Origin: Valencia hispanica
Taxonomy: Eukaryota; Chordata; Actinopteri; Cyprinodontiformes; Valenciidae
Length of the DNA stretch: 64,000 bases
Direction of reading: 5' to 3'
Assembly (NCBI GenBank): GCA_963556495.2
Contig: OY747702.1
Location: forward strand, 25,523,403-25,587,402
Part shown: in pieces, positions 59,866 to 64,000 of the stretch
Layout of the letters: the number at the start of each line of letters is the position of its first letter
How positions within the stretch are numbered: the stretch's first letter is position 1
Made by a program: the position numbers and the translations under genes
The notes under the pieces: model-generated
Databases searched by the model: none
What the model was told of the DNA's origin: nothing
Seen by the model: only the letters and a program-made list of their open reading frames with translations

Positions 59866-60060
59866 ATGTGTCTTGAAATATGGACCCAAATGCAGGTAAA
59901 AGGAGCAACAAGCTTGCAAGTGCAGGAATTGTAGAACTTTTTTTACTTGGGCAAACTAGGCCTAAACACAATGTACTAGGAATATAAACCAATAAAAAAA
60001 AACTAGAAAATAAGACAGGCAATTGGAAAATAAAGATCTGACAAAGGTGTCATTAAAAAA
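59866..60060. mobile_element. Diverged copy of the 62.4-kb LTR-like repeat
   Basis: GATGTGTCTTGAAATATGGA then CCCAAATGCAGG resembles the start of 62405-62735 (TGTCACG ... GGACCCAAACGCA). No right end seen. Confidence 0.35.
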
Positions 60061-60508
60061 TGTTAAAATACAGCTTTTGCAATAAGTTTACATGCCATAA
60101 ACATGAAAATTAAATAAATTTTATTTCTTGCAGAGACGATTTTAGGCTTTTATTTTTAAGGGTAGAACACTTATCCAGTTAACAACTGGCAAATGTTTGA
60201 ATTTATTGTGGATGTTTCTAATTCAATAAGAGTCAAAATTCTAAATTAAGGCTAAAACAAAATTATACAGTTCTTCTACTGCTTAGTCCCTTAGTGAACT
60301 ACAACACAACCACATCTATGGTAGTCTTTAACAAGCTTCGGCTATATGACTGAGTGGATATCTGACCACTCTTTTTGTCAGAAAAGGAAGAGTTAATTTA
60401 AATTTGTTGAGTTTAGCTTTTAGACGTGTATCACTCGCAAAAGCGTTCCACCCAGCTGGTCCCGGGAGATCATGAAATCACAGGAGAGTTGCAATTGCAT
60501 AACTTAAA

Positions 60509-61211
60509 GCCTGCCGCATACGAGAGCTATCTGCTGAGCAAAAAGTCATTCGAGGCCGTTTGCTCAGCAGATAGCTCGCCGTGTGCGGTTAATTTTTGGT
60601 GAGTTTTCTGCCTGATGAGGCGTTGAGGTGAAAATCAAACAGGTTTGATATTTTTCGCCTTGCGAGGTGAAAATCTCACCGTGTGCGCTCTACTTGAGCT
60701 GAGTGCCGAGGGCAAATATTCAAGCGACCAATCAAAACGCATCCTCCGCTCACATGATTCCAAGATGGCAGCCCCCTGTTTTCATTGAAAACAATGAATG
60801 AAACGGAGACAGAGATGGATTTGGAGGAAATGCTGCTTCTCATTTTGTTTATGAGGTGTTGCCCCCGCCACCGTTTGAAGGTTAGGAAAATATGGGTTAC
60901 GGTCGAGTACCCACGAGTTTATCCTCTAAAATATAATCTTCTCTTTGGGCTCCCATCTTGAAATCATGTGAGCGGAGACGTGTTTTGATTGGTCGCTTGA
61001 ATATTTGCCCTCAGCACTCAGCTCAAGTAGAGCGCACACGGTGAGATTTTCACCTCGCAAGGCGAAAAATATCAAACCTGTTTGATTTTCACCTCAACGC
61101 CTCATGAGGCAGAAAACTCACCGAAAATTAACCGCACACGGCGAGCTATCTGCTGAGCAAACGGCCTCGAATGACTTTTTGCTCAGCAGATAGCTCTCGT
61201 ATGCGGCGGGC
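60509..61211. mobile_element. Foldback DNA element with hairpins in each arm
   Basis: Two 260-bp arms (60509-60768 and 60952-61211) are inverted copies with roughly ten differences, separated by a 183-bp spacer. TTAAA flanks both sides (60504-60508 and 61212-61216). Each arm also holds a perfect 19-bp inverted repeat GAGCTATCTGCTGAGCAAA with a 16-nt loop (60524-60577; 61143-61196). The spacer encodes a 49-codon frame starting MDLEEMLLLILFMRCC, which recalls, weakly, a Harbinger nuclease N-terminus. The superfamily is unresolved. Confidence 0.85.
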
Positions 61212-62404
61212 TTAAAGGGTAGTATGCCGGGGGGGAAATATAATTATATGTTAATAAGTATAATGAACTCACCTTGTTGTGAGAATATCCCTATGTAATT
61301 AGGATTTAAGTACATGTTCTCTGTCAAGTGAATATTTCTAGGGTAAGATGACAAAGTTAGGGGAAGCAAGGTTATTGTTCCAGCTTAATGTTCCTGATAA
61401 AGATGTGTCAGATTACCAGAGAGACAGATCCCGGGGCAGCAAGATAACTACGGAACAGTCTGATCTGGGATGTGCTGGTTCATGTTTTAGTATCAGACTG
61501 GCATGAACCAGTTCTCCAGAAGCTGGACATGAAGATTGGAGAAGACGTGCTGCAGAGATAAACAGTGATTGCTGAATACTATTTAAACTGTTAGTAAGAA
61601 AGGTTGGGGAGGGCGATGTAAGAGTAATCTCTGTCCCCTCGATGTTCTGGCCAGACATCTAGAATTAAATACTTAAACGCCTTTTGGGACTCAGTCTTCT
61701 TTTATTTTGGGAACCCTGAAATATTTTCTGCCATTACAACCATCCACTCCCAGAACTTCATATATTTCTGCCCATGTCTTCTCCTTTTTCATGTTGTCCC
61801 TGTAAAAGTGATCACTGGCATCATACAAACTGGGTGATTCTCCACTTCAAGGATTAATTTATCATTGTCCATGATAAATCCAACAAATCAGACCCACAGA
61901 CCTACTGACTTCAACCATGATGTCATAGGTAGTCATGTTTTGTTCGTAGTTAAGCAGACGGAAATCTGCACGTGTATTTTATTCTGAAAATATCTGGATT
62001 ATTTTCACTGCTTCCGTGCCTGATTTCCTGTCTGGCCCAATGTAAACTGCTGAGATTGACTTGTTTTGTGTAGAGCGTAAAAAAATAGACCTGCTGCGTA
62101 AATTTAGGAGATGGCTGCGACACAACGCTTCTGAGACGCGTCCGATTCGCGCTGCTTTGCACCGGTGGAAACTGTCCCATTGACTATGATGGCGGCTATC
62201 AGCTGCGTATTACGCTTCACAGACCTTACGCGTCCAGTGGAAAGTAGGGGGAAGGGTAATCATATTCGGGAACATTAGTCAACATATTCAGGAACAACCC
62301 AGGATCAACCAGGGCTCAAGCCTTCTAACAACAGGAAACTGCTGGAACCTATTGTCAGTGTCCATAGTGAAGAAAGTTTAACATTAAGATGGGCAGCAAG
62401 CATG

Positions 62405-62735
62405 TGTCACGTGGGTGTGTGGAGAATGGACCCAAACGCACTCGCTGAAGGAAGGTGCAGGATGTTTATTATAGTGAGGAGGTGGTGATGATGATGACGA
62501 TGGCAGGAACAGAAACACTGGACATCGGGCAGGGAAGGAAGACAGCAGGAAGACACACCATGGGGATTGACAATTGCTACTGACAACTAAGGAGGACTAC
62601 TAGGAGGAAGGAGGAATGATCCGGCCGGGAGTGAAAGGAAGTGAGGGGTCTTAAAGGCAGGAGGTGAGTAGGATCAGGTGTGGATGATGAGACAGACAGG
62701 TGAAGACAATAAGGCAGGAATAGGGCAGCGTGACA
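62405..62735. mobile_element. 331-bp element with TG...CA ends and 5-bp duplication
   Basis: TGTCACG at the left and CGTGACA at the right are inverted ends; GCATG at 62400-62404 and 62736-62740 is the target duplication. This is the geometry of a short solo LTR, without coding sequence. Purine-rich inside. Confidence 0.7.
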
Positions 62736-62754
62736 GCATGTGGACTAAGAAAAA

Positions 62755-63100
62755 AGGCCCTGCTTCAAAATTAACATTTTCAGGCTTGAATGAAATCTGC
62801 AATTCCCCACAAGGCAAGCCAAATGCCGACTACAGAATGGGCATGTGAGAAGAAGATTAAGCTGTGTAGGCATAATGACAAGAAGTTTGTTTGGAGGAGT
62901 CAGGCATGGTGGTGGTGGCATCATGCCAGAGGTACTGGTTTATTGCAGTGGGGGATTGATGAAGGAGGAGGACTATCTCCAAATTTATTCATGTTGCCTC
63001 AAACCAACAACTAGACAGGTGAAACTCAGACACTGTTGGTTATTGCAACAATACAAACACAACGCAAACACACATCATTGCTCCTTTTTGAATGAATAAA
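62755..63100 (+). mobile_element. Tc1-like transposase relic
   Basis: Frames give RHNDKKFVWRSQA and, in the next frame, RHGGGGIMPEVL with GLMKEEDYLQIY. Together these follow the Tc1 order (VWRK, HGGGSIMLWG, G.MKEENYLQIL). A decayed FQQDNDPKHT region is near 63030-63090. Frame breaks throughout; no inverted ends identified. Confidence 0.6.
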
Positions 63101-64000
63101 GGAGGCGAAAATTAAGCCCCTGAAATTGTCCTACCAAAGCCCTGTTGTCAACGGCCATGACAGAAAATATAAAAAAGCTATCTGAAAATATCTTCTGTAT
63201 GATTAGATGTGATTTTACTATCTGCTTTGTAAGGGCCTTCCAAGACTTTTCTTTAATGTGAATATCGCTTGTAATGAACTCGTCAGAAATGTATTATGAA
63301 GCCTGGCCTGACAAGAGCACTAAAGCAGGGTGAATGTCATGTCTTACCACATCAGGACATTGTCACCCTTTCCCTCCCACCTCAGACCTCATTGATAGCC
63401 GCTGACAGCCACCATGTTTCCCCAAGCGTTGACACAGTGCATGCCACGACACTTATCTCCACTCAGCTTTGTCCTGTCCCACTCCGTAGTGTCAAGCCTG
63501 ATTCTGGGGCTTTCAGCGTCAGATATATATGACTGACTGCTTTCAACGATGGGAAAAAGCTAAGGGGAAAAAGGTGGGGGATACAGGTGGGGAGAGAAAA
63601 TAAGATAGCAAAGGAAGGAAAGAGTACTCAGAGCCCTCCTGGCTGGTTTCACTTGCAGCAGCAACACTAAGAGGCTTGGCGTTGGCTTGAGTTATGCCTC
63701 CCACCTACACTTCAATCAGTCCAGAGGCACTTTTGAAAGGTTGTGCCCCTTAGTCCTTTTCTAAAATTCATGCCCTGTGATGTATTTGTAGGTCTAACTG
63801 TCACTCCTGTCCAAGCAGAGAACCGTTGATTTATTTATGCACTGGGCAAAAGTAAGTTAATTTGTTCTGCTGTGGTGCAATAATCTACAGCTTATAAAAT
63901 AAGTGCTGGGAGTGTATGAATGTATGTTTCTGTGTAGTAGGTGCTGCATGATCATATTCATCTGTTGGAAAATATATTAGGGAAAACAGATTTTTGTAAG

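Overview
The window is from a ray-finned (teleost) fish genome. It is AT-rich and intron-dominated, and it is packed with fish-typical transposons: Rex1-, Rex3- and L2-type LINEs, Tc1-like elements, and hAT-, Harbinger- and TTAA-type miniature elements. Only one host gene can be supported, a neuroligin on the + strand. Its first coding exon (ATG 32118 to donor 32589) reads as neuroligin-3, closer to NLGN3 than to NLGN1, 2 or 4. I call it nlgn3; I cannot tell 3a from 3b.

Layout. Positions 1-31894 lie upstream of the coding start, either intron 1 or intergenic. They hold a solo LTR (46-561), an L2-like remnant (970-2548), and a Rex1 tail next to a Tc1-like transposon that a Rex3/RTE LINE has split (6386-10417). 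Next comes a long minus-strand L2-like LINE (14547-about 22120), itself split by a Rex1 copy and carrying nested tandem duplications. Nested miniature DNA transposons follow (22.7-26.5 kb), then two Tc1 relics (29.9-31.1 kb).

Positions 31895-47892 hold the gene: a 5'UTR plus first coding exon, then two separate 60-nt cassette exons at splice site A. One is basic and cysteine-containing (33620-33679); the other is acidic (47833-47892). Both are phase 1 to phase 1, so none, either or both can be included without shifting frame. The first intron is about 1.0 kb and the second about 14.2 kb. The next coding exon (the HGGSYMEGTGN region of the family) was not found, so the rest of the window (47893-64000) is read as intron. 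That intron contains Tc1 relics, a Harbinger-like element with a Myb/SANT remnant, a TTAA-flanked element with a THAP-domain reading frame, a 168-bp CTAT microsatellite, a 703-bp foldback element and an LTR-like 331-bp element.

Function. The encoded protein would be a postsynaptic adhesion molecule with a cholinesterase-like ectodomain. The cassettes at site A would tune its charge and partner choice. No prokaryotic-style system, CRISPR array or RNA gene was seen. The most interesting signals are the twin cassette exons with oppositely placed TGCATG motifs, the upstream reading frames at the start codon, the nested transposon stratigraphy, and the foldback element whose arms each carry a 19-bp hairpin.
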